Shown here: positions 6,532 through 13,230 of the stretch, piece by piece
Layout: each line of letters begins with the position of its first letter
Position numbering within the stretch: position 1 is the stretch's first letter
Source of the DNA: Acidimicrobiia bacterium
GTDB taxonomy: Bacteria; Actinomycetota; Acidimicrobiia; IMCC26256; PALSA-555
Reading direction: 5' to 3'
Length of the DNA stretch: 13,230 nucleotides
Assembly (NCBI GenBank): GCA_022865365.1
Contig: JALHSW010000511.1
Location: 1 to 13,230, forward strand
Notes under the pieces: generated by a model
The model's database searches: none
Told to the model about the DNA's origin: nothing
The model's input: only the letters and a program-made list of their open reading frames with translations
Position numbers and translations under genes: made by a program

Positions 6532-7494
6532 TCAACGACCGTCATCTGGCTCCTGGTGCGAGTCCCACGTCCTCGCCGCGGAGCCGAGCAACGCGAGCCC
6601 GGCGATCACGAGTCCCGTCTGGTACGTGCTGTGCAGCCCGATCCCCCCAGCGAAGAGCAGCGCAAGGGCGATCGCCCGCTCGCGATCACCGTCGCGGATC
6701 AGCGAGACGAACGTACACGAGAGCGCGCCAAACGCGGCGCCGTAGAGCACCCACGGCAGCGTGCCCGCGAGACCGAAGTTCCAGAGCATCAGGATCGTGA
6801 TCGTCCAGCTGTTGGCAGTCAGCATCGCGACGACGACGACACCGGCAAGAAGTCCAATCCCGATGCTGCGTCGATCGGGACGGACACGCAGCAGCAGCGG
6901 CGACGTGACCGCGGCTACGACGGCAAGTACCTCCGCGACGAGGCGCAACTCTGTGCCGCCGCCCGCGGTCGTAAAGCCTTCACCGGCGAGCTCGTCGAAC
7001 GCGGCCAGCGCGAACGCGCCCGAGAACGCGACGACCGGGATCTGAGCCCGGCGCTCGAGCGTGCGCGTCGCGACCAGACCGAGAACCACGGCCGCGGCGA
7101 GTGCCGCGGCCCCAGCCGTGTCGTGGCCGACGGCGCCGACGCGAGCGCCGATCGCGGCGGTGGCGAACGTTGCGATCGCGGCCGCGCCGACCATTGCGCG
7201 CGTCGACGCGGCTGTCGCCGACGCCACGAGCAACAGCGCGATCGTCACGATCAACAGCACACAGGAGAGGTAGTAGGTAAACCGGCCGATGTCGGCAGTC
7301 ACCTCGAGCACCGGGGACACGCCGCTCGCCCCGGGGATGTGGATGATCGTGCGCGTGAAGATGCGCAGCACCACGAGCTCCAGGCCGGCGCCGACGGCCG
7401 CCGTGGCGGCGACTGGCCACAACCACGCGTCGGTCGCGACCGACATGGCGCGATCGACCACCGCGGTCGGGGCCGCCACGCCGGGGACGCTCAT
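6532..7494 (-). CDS. Polytopic membrane protein at the end of the molybdoenzyme operon, 320 aa
   Basis: The protein is almost entirely hydrophobic, with roughly nine or ten predicted membrane helices (for example FTYYLSCVLLIVTIALLLVA, LRLVAEVLAVVAAVTSPLLL and GIGLLAGVVVVAMLTAN). Few residues are polar. Histidines occur near membrane borders in TIIHIPGAS, AVGHDTAG and GLHSTYQ. The ATG (7494-7492) overlaps the stop of the gamma subunit as ATGA, so translation is coupled; there is no clear separate Shine-Dalgarno. I do not recognise the family. It does not look like NarI, which is shorter with five helices and paired heme histidines. Position suggests a membrane anchor or quinone-interacting partner of the exported enzyme, or a transporter for its substrate. 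This is inferred from context only. Confidence 0.8.
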   Translation of the reverse strand: MSVPGVAAPTAVVDRAMSVATDAWLWPVAATAAVGAGLELVVLRIFTRTIIHIPGASGVSPVLEVTADIGRFTYYLSCVLLIVTIALLLVASATAASTRAMVGAAAIATFATAAIGARVGAVGHDTAGAAALAAAVVLGLVATRTLERRAQIPVVAFSGAFALAAFDELAGEGFTTAGGGTELRLVAEVLAVVAAVTSPLLLRVRPDRRSIGIGLLAGVVVVAMLTANSWTITILMLWNFGLAGTLPWVLYGAAFGALSCTFVSLIRDGDRERAIALALLFAGGIGLHSTYQTGLVIAGLALLGSAARTWDSHQEPDDGR

Positions 7495-8465
7495 GGTGTC
7501 GGCGCGGCGGGCTTGGGTGCTCCGACCCACCGCGCGAACCGCCACAGCCCGAACGTCAGCAGCGCCACGACGGGGATCGCGACGAACCACCAGCCGGTCC
7601 ATGGTGGCGATGGCTGCGAGTTTGACGAGAGCACGAGCTGACCAAACTGCGAAACCGACTTCTTGCCGTTGCGTTCGTCCTCCTGTCCTTGCCACACCGC
7701 GAAGGCGACGTCGAGTTTGTCGCGTACCGCGAACCCGGGCTGCCCCGATCCCGGCTTCGCGAACGGCCGCCGGAACACGACACTCCAGGTACCGTGGCCT
7801 GCGGACTCGTCGAAGACGCCATGGGCAGCGACGGTCTGCACGGACGATGGGGCGAGGGTGCCGAACCCCTCTGCGACGAGGTCCTGCGCCGCCCGGTGCG
7901 TGCGCGCGACCGGGTTCCCGACGTCGAGTGCGGGGTACGCGAGCTTGCCGCGCAACGGGTATTCGTCGACATAGCCATTGGGATACACGCCCCTGGGCCA
8001 CACCGTCGCCGGCTGCTGCCGGTCGGCGCGCCACTGCCAGACGTTCACGCCCCCGTCGGCCTGGCCCATGCACACCGACGGCACCGATGACTTGGCGGTC
8101 GCGGGGAACTCGACCGCGACTCCATCGGCGAACTTCGTGACCGAGTTCGTCTCCGCGTTGTAGGTGTCGTCGGCCCATTCGACGCGTAGGTACAGGCTGC
8201 GGTCGTGATAGATCGCCTTCACTGTGACGCCGGCGATGGTGCCGCCGCCGAATGGGTACGTCACCTCCTGGGCGGTGAGGGGGATCTCGACCTGCTGAAC
8301 GTCGTCCCAGGCACCGCTGTTCGGGTCGAGACCGGGATCACGTGACGAGCGCAGCGCCGTGAGCGCGACAGTCTGCGGTACGGCGGGATTGACGTCCATC
8401 ACCATGAGGCCGGCTGCGACGAACGCGGCCGCAAAGAGGCCCACCAACGCGCGGCGGCGGGTCAC
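7491..8465 (-). CDS. Heme-b gamma subunit of type II DMSO-reductase-family enzyme (EbdC/DdhC/SerC-like)
   Basis: The protein is 324 aa and starts with GTG at 8465, whose GTGA overlaps the stop of the chaperone gene. An N-terminal signal sequence is clear: RRR at 3-5, then LVGLFAAAFVAAGLMVM (7-23). The body matches the ethylbenzene-dehydrogenase-related heme domain: GAWDDVQQVEIPLTAQ (51-66), SLYLRVEWADDTYN (90-103) and VNVWQWRAD (140-148). M133, just before this last motif, is a candidate axial heme ligand, as the family uses Met/Lys ligation. A hydrophobic helix at about 292-309 (WWFVAIPVVALLTFGLW) with a short basic/proline tail gives a C-terminal membrane anchor. The anchor is notable because EbdC and DdhC are soluble periplasmic subunits. 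The role would be passing electrons between the iron-sulfur beta subunit and a membrane or soluble carrier outside the cytoplasm. Confidence 0.85.
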   Translation of the reverse strand: MTRRRALVGLFAAAFVAAGLMVMDVNPAVPQTVALTALRSSRDPGLDPNSGAWDDVQQVEIPLTAQEVTYPFGGGTIAGVTVKAIYHDRSLYLRVEWADDTYNAETNSVTKFADGVAVEFPATAKSSVPSVCMGQADGGVNVWQWRADRQQPATVWPRGVYPNGYVDEYPLRGKLAYPALDVGNPVARTHRAAQDLVAEGFGTLAPSSVQTVAAHGVFDESAGHGTWSVVFRRPFAKPGSGQPGFAVRDKLDVAFAVWQGQEDERNGKKSVSQFGQLVLSSNSQPSPPWTGWWFVAIPVVALLTFGLWRFARWVGAPKPAAPTP

Positions 8466-9250
8466 CGGTCAGCTTCTTCGTTCGGTCCCATGAACTGGAC
8501 CGGCACTGCCGACGTGCACGCGGAGGGCGCGCAGGTCGCGCCGCACGAGTCCTCGTCGTCGAACGTGGCCCGCGGGGCGGGCTCGGTGAGGCGGGCGATG
8601 GGTTCGACCCCGAGTGCAGCCATGTCGGCGTCGAGCCAGGTGGCGAGCAACCGGCCCACCGCGGCCGGTAGCGGGTGCTGGGCGACGGCTGCGACCCGCC
8701 GCCCGAAGTCCGGCCCCCAGCAACCGAGGTGGTCGCGCAGGAAATGCACCTGGGTGCGGCGGCACTCGTCGACCTCGTCGGTACCCAGGCAGTCGAGTGC
8801 ATGCGCTTCCTTGCGGGCCATGAAGGCCATGAACTCGAGCTCGGTGCAGACATGGTCGGGGCGCTCCCGGTCGGTCCCGCCGACGCGCAGGCCATGCGCG
8901 TAGTAGAACGCGGCGACGTCAGCCATGACCTCGGTCTGTCGGAAGACGTCGGACGGGCCGTATCCGCTCTCGTAGGGTGGGCAGTCTTCCGGCTCGATGT
9001 GGGTGAATACCTGGGCGTGCGCGTCTCTGAGCTCTGCGAGCGGGGCATCGAGTACGCGCACCACCCCGGTCACCGCGCCAGAGAGGGCCGGAGGGTCCGC
9101 GGCCCGGCCGGCGGCGGCCGGCGCGATGTAGTCGCGGAGGGCGTCGAGGTGCTCTGCCGCCGGGTATGCCAATGTGCGCGCAAGGAGCTCGTAGCGGGCC
9201 GCGCGGCTGATCGCCAGTTCCCACTCCTCGAGCGTGACGCGAGTCTCCAT
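8462..9250 (-). CDS. TorD/NarJ-family molybdoenzyme assembly chaperone (delta subunit), 262 aa
   Basis: The protein is all-helical with features of the TorD/DmsD/NarJ chaperones: a start reading RAARYELLARTLAYPA (15-30), the segment LAELRDAHAQVFTHIE, then CPPYESGYG with a following FRQTEVMADVAAFYYAHG, and HVCTELEFMAFMARKEAHA. Such proteins bind the apo-catalytic subunit and its export signal until the molybdenum cofactor is inserted; they are cytoplasmic and not part of the final enzyme. The start is ATG at 9250, with GAGGAG overlapping the beta-subunit stop, 11 nt between genes. An unusual feature is the C-terminal tail with C236, C240 and C245 in a DEDSCGATCAPSACTS context, which may bind metal or form disulfides and is not a usual part of the family. 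Confidence 0.87.
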   Translation of the reverse strand: METRVTLEEWELAISRAARYELLARTLAYPAAEHLDALRDYIAPAAAGRAADPPALSGAVTGVVRVLDAPLAELRDAHAQVFTHIEPEDCPPYESGYGPSDVFRQTEVMADVAAFYYAHGLRVGGTDRERPDHVCTELEFMAFMARKEAHALDCLGTDEVDECRRTQVHFLRDHLGCWGPDFGRRVAAVAQHPLPAAVGRLLATWLDADMAALGVEPIARLTEPAPRATFDDEDSCGATCAPSACTSAVPVQFMGPNEEADR

Positions 9251-9261
9251 GTCCTCGCTCC

Positions 9262-10494
9262 TCAGATCGAGTTCAACTTGCCCGGACGCTCGTAGATCGG
9301 CTCGTCGACACTCACGCGCACGATCTCATTCCCCTGGCTGTCATACCCGACGACGGTGTCGTTGAAGAGCTCGACCGGTCGGCCGTCGATCACGAACTCC
9401 GCGAACCTCGGCCCCTCGATGACATCGAACGCGAACACGATCTTGCGCGATGCGCGGAACAGCTGCAGGAGCGCACGCAGTCGTCGTGACGGATACATGT
9501 ACCGTTCGATTGCCTGGTCGACCCCCGGACCGAACATCTGACGGAGATACTCACGAGGCGCCCAGCGCGGCGGCATGTAGTACACGTTGGGCTGCGTCCC
9601 GAACTGCGGGTAGAGCGGTAGCGCGACCTGTTCCTCGTGCACGAGGTAGTAGATCGGGTTCGCCGGGTCAGGCGTCCACGTGCCGTCGGGCTCCGTCCGG
9701 ACGAGACTCTGCATGCGGATCTTCCCGACGCAGGCCGACATGCAGCGCGTCTCCGTCGGCACACCGTCGGTCAGCGGATCGCTACCCTCGATGCGTGGGT
9801 AGCACCCGATGCACTTCTCCGTGGTTCCCGTCGTCGGGCGGTACATCGTCTTCTTGTACGGGCAGGCTTCCACGCACTTGCGGTAGCCACGGCACCGCTC
9901 CTGGTCGACGAGAACGATTCCGTCTTCCGGACGCTTGTAGATCGCGTTCCGTGGGCAGGCGGCCAGGCAGCCGGGGTACGTGCAGTGGTTGCAGAGCCGC
10001 TGGAGGTAGAAGAACCACCCCTTGTGTACCGGGAGCGACACGCCCCGGCTCGGTGCGCCCGTCGCGTGGTCCTCGAACGAGTTCGGTGCCTTCCACTGAT
10101 CCTCGTGGGGGAGGTAGCCCAACACCTGTTCCTGCTGTCCGTCGGCGGCCTCGAAGATCGTCTTGCCATCGAAGCGTCCGTACGGGGCACGGACCGGCTC
10201 GGTGGTGCCGGCGTCCCAAACCTGCTTGCCACCATTCGCCTCATCGAGGAGGTCGAGGATGCGCACGTCCCAGTCCTGCGGGTAGCTACCGTAGGGCTTC
10301 GTCTCGACGTTGTTCCACCACATCAGCTCCTGGCCCGGCGAGTACGTCCAGGTCGACTTGCACGCCATCGTGCACGTCTGACAACCGATGCAGCGGTTGA
10401 TGTTGAACACGGCGGCGAACTGGCGCTGCGTGTTCCCCGCGTCGAATCGGTAGGCCATCGGACGCCCGAGGTGCCAGTTGTAGACCTCGGGCAT
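9262..10494 (-). CDS. Iron-sulfur beta subunit of type II DMSO-reductase-family enzyme (NarH/EbdB-like), 410 aa
   Basis: Four ferredoxin-type cysteine groups are present: C35/38/41/45 (CIGCQTCTMAC), C168/171/176/180 (CNHCTYPGCLAAC), C201/207/211 with Tyr at 204 (CRGYRKCVEAC), and C228/231 with C251/255 (CIGCYPRIE and CMSACVGK). The Tyr in place of one cysteine is the known mark of the NarH/EbdB/SerB clade and predicts one [3Fe-4S] cluster beside three [4Fe-4S]. The subunit conducts electrons between the molybdenum site in alpha and the heme of gamma. It has no signal peptide, so it is expected to be exported bound to alpha. The ATG at 10494 overlaps the stop of the small upstream gene (TGATG), with GGGAGGGG about 5-6 nt before it. 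The 410-aa length lies in the range of this clade. Confidence 0.92.
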   Translation of the reverse strand: MPEVYNWHLGRPMAYRFDAGNTQRQFAAVFNINRCIGCQTCTMACKSTWTYSPGQELMWWNNVETKPYGSYPQDWDVRILDLLDEANGGKQVWDAGTTEPVRAPYGRFDGKTIFEAADGQQEQVLGYLPHEDQWKAPNSFEDHATGAPSRGVSLPVHKGWFFYLQRLCNHCTYPGCLAACPRNAIYKRPEDGIVLVDQERCRGYRKCVEACPYKKTMYRPTTGTTEKCIGCYPRIEGSDPLTDGVPTETRCMSACVGKIRMQSLVRTEPDGTWTPDPANPIYYLVHEEQVALPLYPQFGTQPNVYYMPPRWAPREYLRQMFGPGVDQAIERYMYPSRRLRALLQLFRASRKIVFAFDVIEGPRFAEFVIDGRPVELFNDTVVGYDSQGNEIVRVSVDEPIYERPGKLNSI

Positions 10495-10832
10495 CAGATC
10501 CCCTCCCGCTCGCAGCCCGTACCGAAGACCGTGGTGATCGCCTCGTCGACGATCTCCGTTCCCCGTCTGCGCACGACATCGTGCGCTCCCGTGTATCTGG
10601 GGTCCGTGAACAGCTCACGAATCCGCTCGGGACGCCAACCCATCAGGGCGTACTCCTCGACGATGCAGCGCGCGAGCTCGCGGTCGCCGTCGGTCCCTTC
10701 GGGGAAGACGAACTGCACACCGACGAGCTCGTAGGGGTCGTCGTCATCGAGCTGCTTCTCGCGCCCGCGAGGTCCACCACCAGGAGACCGCTCGTGGGCG
10801 CCGAGGAACGCGACGGGCTGCCACTCGCTCAT
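10494..10832 (-). CDS. Unrecognised 112-aa protein between alpha and beta subunit genes
   Basis: The ATG at 10832 overlaps the alpha stop (ATGA) and has GGAGG seven bases upstream. The stop overlaps the beta ATG by one base, so the gene is locked between two enzyme subunits and is surely translated. Residues 1-35 are polar and loop-like (PGGGPRGREK, then a DDDD run). A compact part follows: VGVQFVFPEG, a helix ELARCIVEEYALMGW (C at about 55), then RPERIRELFTDPRYTGAH and a basic helix VVRRRGTEIVDEAI. There is no signal peptide and no membrane helix. I know no name for it. Its place suggests an assembly factor, or a small subunit carried with alpha-beta. Similar short helical proteins probably accompany other iron-sulfur molybdoenzyme operons, but I cannot verify this here. 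Confidence 0.82.
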   Translation of the reverse strand: MSEWQPVAFLGAHERSPGGGPRGREKQLDDDDPYELVGVQFVFPEGTDGDRELARCIVEEYALMGWRPERIRELFTDPRYTGAHDVVRRRGTEIVDEAITTVFGTGCEREGI

Positions 10833-13230
10833 TGCTGGCCCTCCACCTTGACGAGCGCGCCCGCGAGGTAGCGCTGCATCAGCGTGCTCAGGTTCCCGGG
10901 CGTGAAGCCGCTCCGTGAGCGAGGCCAAGGGCCGTTGCCATCGAGGCCGCCGTGCTCGGCGAACGTGATGCGGACGAGGGTCTCCTTCGGCACGGTGTTG
11001 ACGCCGTGGTTGTCGACGTCGAAACCGAAGACGAAACCCATCACCGCGGCCTTCTTGTGGAACAGGGTGTCGGTCTGGTGCATCGGCGGCGCCCAGCCCC
11101 GCGTAATGCTCTGCTGGCTTCCGTGGCGGAAGCTCGACTGGTAGCCGGTGCCGGCGGCGAGTGCGCGCCCGTCGGCGCGTTCCCTCTGCGCGAGCACCGT
11201 CCGCGGCGTGGCCATGTAGAAGGCGTGCTTGAGCATGGTGACACCGCGCGGGTAACTCGGGTTGTACGACACGCGCACCATGAGCCGAGCGACGTCGTAG
11301 AACGGGTCGGTCGGGTTGTGGCCAACGTAGGGGCGATCGGTCGTGTCCGCGTCGAGCCACACATAATCGCCGTTGTCGATGCCGAGCTCCTCGCCGTCGT
11401 CGGGATGCATGTGAAGCTGTGTGTCGCCGACGCCGGGCAGGCGCTTGTCGACCCGGTAGGGATCGGAGAAGTCCGAGTTCCAGAGCCAGTGCCAATCGGT
11501 GACCGCCCAGGACGAGTGAACACTGTGCCGGGACTTGGGCGTGAGGCAGAGGAATCGGTAGCCCTGTTCGAAGAGCGGGTTCTGGGTGTGCTTCACCTTC
11601 GACCACGGCATCTTCACGTTGCGAACCTGCCGTAGGTTGGCGTCCGTCGCGTCGAGTGGGATGCCGTAGTCCTTCGGCCGCACGTAGGGACTCGTCGACA
11701 CGATGACGTTCGGCAGGTACGGCGTCGCTTCGACCGCCTCGCGGTGCACGATCAGGTTCTCCCCGTACTCGATCGCCTCCGGGATGTCGACGTAGGCGTG
11801 CATCCTCCCGGTGTCGGTGTAGAAGGGGAGGCTGTCGTTGATCTGCTCCCAGAACGGCACACGCGGGTACGTCAGGTACTGCATGAGCGCGCCGCCGGGT
11901 TCGCCGTACTTGCCGGCAAGGAGGTCCGCTGTCGTATACCCCGCGGTGGTGAACGACGCGGTGAGCACGCGGTCGAGGTACACCTCGGGCGTCTTGGCGA
12001 ACTTGAAGTAGTCGGCGAAGCGATGGTCGCCGGTGAGTTCCGCAAGCGCGTTTGCAACGCCTGCGAAGATCTGGAGATCGTCGCGGGTGTCGTGCAGGGG
12101 TTCGATACCACCCTTCCAGATCTGGAGGAAGGGGTTCGAGCACGATCCCGTCATCTCGTGGGTCTGCATCTCGAGCCACGAGTTGGCCGGGAGGATCACG
12201 TCGGCGAACTCCGCGGAGCCCGTCCACTCGATCTGCTGATCGACGATGAGGTCGACCTTCGGGTTGACGTTCTTGATGAGGTTGTACGCCCACTTCGCCT
12301 GGTTGATCAGGTTGGCGTTGTTGTACCAGAAGACCTTCGTCGGCCGAGGCATGTGGGTCTTGCCGGTGAACACCCGTCGCCCACCCTTCGGGAGGTCTAC
12401 GACAAGGGGCGTGTCGCCCATCCCCCAATACGAGACGTCCTCCCCCTCGAGCCGAGAGACCGAGGTCTTGGCGGTGTAGCGCGCGGCGGGGTCGAGCAGC
12501 GGGTTGAACGGGTCCTCGTTCACGTAACCACCGACGCCGGGGCCATGCCATGGTGCCGCCTGGAAGATGCCGCCCTTGTAGTTGCCGGCCCAGGTGCTCA
12601 CTCCGGAGCCGGGGATCCCGATGTTTCCCGTCAGCATCGCGACGAAGTAGGTGGCGCGGTTGTGCAGGGTCGCGTGGAAGTAGTGGTTCACGCCCTCGCC
12701 GACGTGGAACGCGGCCGGCTTGATCGTCGCGAGATCGTCGACCAGGCGCTCGATCAGATCCTTGGGCGCGTGCGTGATCTCGGCCACGGTGTCGAGGTCG
12801 TAGTCGGCGAGGTGCTCGCGATACATCGAGAGTGCCGTCGCCACCTCGACCTGCGAGCCGTCGGCGAGGGTGATCGTGCCCCGCCAGTCGAGAACGGGGT
12901 CGATGCCCTTTGCGGCAAGCGTGTCGCCGAGGTCCTCGCGCGTGACGGCGCGAGGCGTTCCGGTCGCGGCGTCGACGAGTACGCGATCCCCGATCTTCGC
13001 GTATTGCTCGGGGAGCAGCCCATGCAGCGTGAAGCTCGGTGAGTCGAGCGGGAGCTGGTTCACGTAGCCGGGGAACACCTCGGTGGCCCGAACCCGTGCG
13101 AGCGTGTCGAGGCGCACGAGCAGCGGCATGTCGGTGAAGCGCTTGAGGAACTCCGCGTCGTAGCGCCCCGAGTCGATGAGCTCCTTCGCGATCCCGAGCA
13201 TCAGCGCAGTATCGGAGAGTCCGGCGCGGA
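10829..13230 (-). CDS. Molybdopterin catalytic alpha subunit, type II DMSO reductase family (5' end missing)
   Basis: The frame is open from the right window edge to TGA at 10829-10831, giving about 799 residues; the first seen are RAGLSDTALMLGIAKELID. The RAG.SD.AL.LGIA segment binds the cofactor in NarG-like enzymes. GEGVNHYFHATLHNRA and then FVAMLTGNIGIPGSGVS, TWAGNYKGG and DQQIEWTGSAEFADVILPAN mark the molybdopterin oxidoreductase domain. The C-terminal molybdopterin-dinucleotide-binding domain begins around YRFLCLTPKSRHSVHSSW and ends near PGNLSTLMQRYLAGALVKVE. The N-terminal part with the export signal, the FS0 iron-sulfur cluster and the Asp molybdenum ligand is outside the window. The family includes nitrate, (per)chlorate and selenate reductases, nitrite oxidoreductase, and dimethylsulfide and ethylbenzene dehydrogenases. 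The AGNYK segment reminds me of NxrA/archaeal-type NarG, but the substrate stays open. Confidence 0.92.
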   Translation of the reverse strand, partial: RAGLSDTALMLGIAKELIDSGRYDAEFLKRFTDMPLLVRLDTLARVRATEVFPGYVNQLPLDSPSFTLHGLLPEQYAKIGDRVLVDAATGTPRAVTREDLGDTLAAKGIDPVLDWRGTITLADGSQVEVATALSMYREHLADYDLDTVAEITHAPKDLIERLVDDLATIKPAAFHVGEGVNHYFHATLHNRATYFVAMLTGNIGIPGSGVSTWAGNYKGGIFQAAPWHGPGVGGYVNEDPFNPLLDPAARYTAKTSVSRLEGEDVSYWGMGDTPLVVDLPKGGRRVFTGKTHMPRPTKVFWYNNANLINQAKWAYNLIKNVNPKVDLIVDQQIEWTGSAEFADVILPANSWLEMQTHEMTGSCSNPFLQIWKGGIEPLHDTRDDLQIFAGVANALAELTGDHRFADYFKFAKTPEVYLDRVLTASFTTAGYTTADLLAGKYGEPGGALMQYLTYPRVPFWEQINDSLPFYTDTGRMHAYVDIPEAIEYGENLIVHREAVEATPYLPNVIVSTSPYVRPKDYGIPLDATDANLRQVRNVKMPWSKVKHTQNPLFEQGYRFLCLTPKSRHSVHSSWAVTDWHWLWNSDFSDPYRVDKRLPGVGDTQLHMHPDDGEELGIDNGDYVWLDADTTDRPYVGHNPTDPFYDVARLMVRVSYNPSYPRGVTMLKHAFYMATPRTVLAQRERADGRALAAGTGYQSSFRHGSQQSITRGWAPPMHQTDTLFHKKAAVMGFVFGFDVDNHGVNTVPKETLVRITFAEHGGLDGNGPWPRSRSGFTPGNLSTLMQRYLAGALVKVEGQQ

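Noticed and set aside
6102..6545. A 147-codon minus-strand frame opposite the membrane ORF
   Set aside because: It is Ser/Ala/Thr-rich without motifs, while the plus strand has hydrophobic helices and a ribosome site.
5350..7641. A single 763-codon plus-strand frame
   Set aside because: It spans the MerR and cupin genes out of frame and then the antisense of the operon; only the part from 6109 to about 6480 looks like a protein.
11744..13042. A 432-codon plus-strand frame opposite the alpha subunit gene
   Set aside because: The minus strand encodes a clear molybdopterin oxidoreductase; this is a high-GC antisense shadow.
1..13230. CRISPR arrays, tRNA or rRNA genes, insertion sequences with terminal repeats, phage attachment sites
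   Set aside because: On reading both strands I saw no regularly spaced repeats, cloverleaf candidates, transposase genes or flanking inverted repeats.

Overview
The window is high-GC bacterial DNA with ATG/GTG starts, purine-rich Shine-Dalgarno sites and very tight gene overlaps. It looks like an actinobacterium or a similar high-GC phylum; that is inferred from composition and protein style only, since no rRNA or other taxonomic marker is present.

Left part (1-6531), accessory-looking single genes and small operons. It opens with the C-terminus of a plus-strand transporter (1-170). A minus-strand pair follows: a DEDDh 3'-5' exonuclease (1745-2308) and, 31 bp downstream, a 444-aa protein with a polymerase-beta-type nucleotidyltransferase signature (379-1713). 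Divergent from this pair, on the plus strand, are a small cupin (2538-2903), a class I SAM methyltransferase (3026-3826), a truncated and frameshifted SRPBCC-like remnant (about 4020-4291), and a DUF899 thioredoxin-like protein (4291-4956) whose start overlaps the stop of that remnant. Next comes a MerR-family regulator (5127-5603) with a perfect MerR-type operator and probably a leaderless start. It is followed by a second cupin (5640-6011) and a membrane ORF with a His/Glu-rich linker (from 6109). The regulator has a cysteine pattern like that of heavy-metal sensors.

Right part (6532-13230), one minus-strand operon for an exported type II DMSO-reductase-family molybdoenzyme, read from right to left. 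The genes are the catalytic alpha subunit (5' end outside the window), an unrecognised 112-aa protein, the four-cluster iron-sulfur beta subunit, a TorD/NarJ-like assembly chaperone, an EbdC-like heme-b gamma subunit with signal peptide and C-terminal anchor, and a 320-aa polytopic membrane protein. Four of the five junctions overlap by 1-4 nt and the fifth gap is 11 nt, so the six genes are almost certainly co-translated as one unit. The family includes nitrate reductases, nitrite oxidoreductases, (per)chlorate and selenate reductases, and dimethylsulfide and ethylbenzene dehydrogenases; the substrate cannot be fixed from this window.

Most unusual points: the small protein between alpha and beta and the terminal membrane protein, both candidate new parts of the complex; the exonuclease/nucleotidyltransferase pair; the MerR operator with its start codon at the predicted transcription start; and the plus-strand membrane ORF that runs without a stop into the antisense of the molybdoenzyme operon, which marks a probable rearrangement junction.
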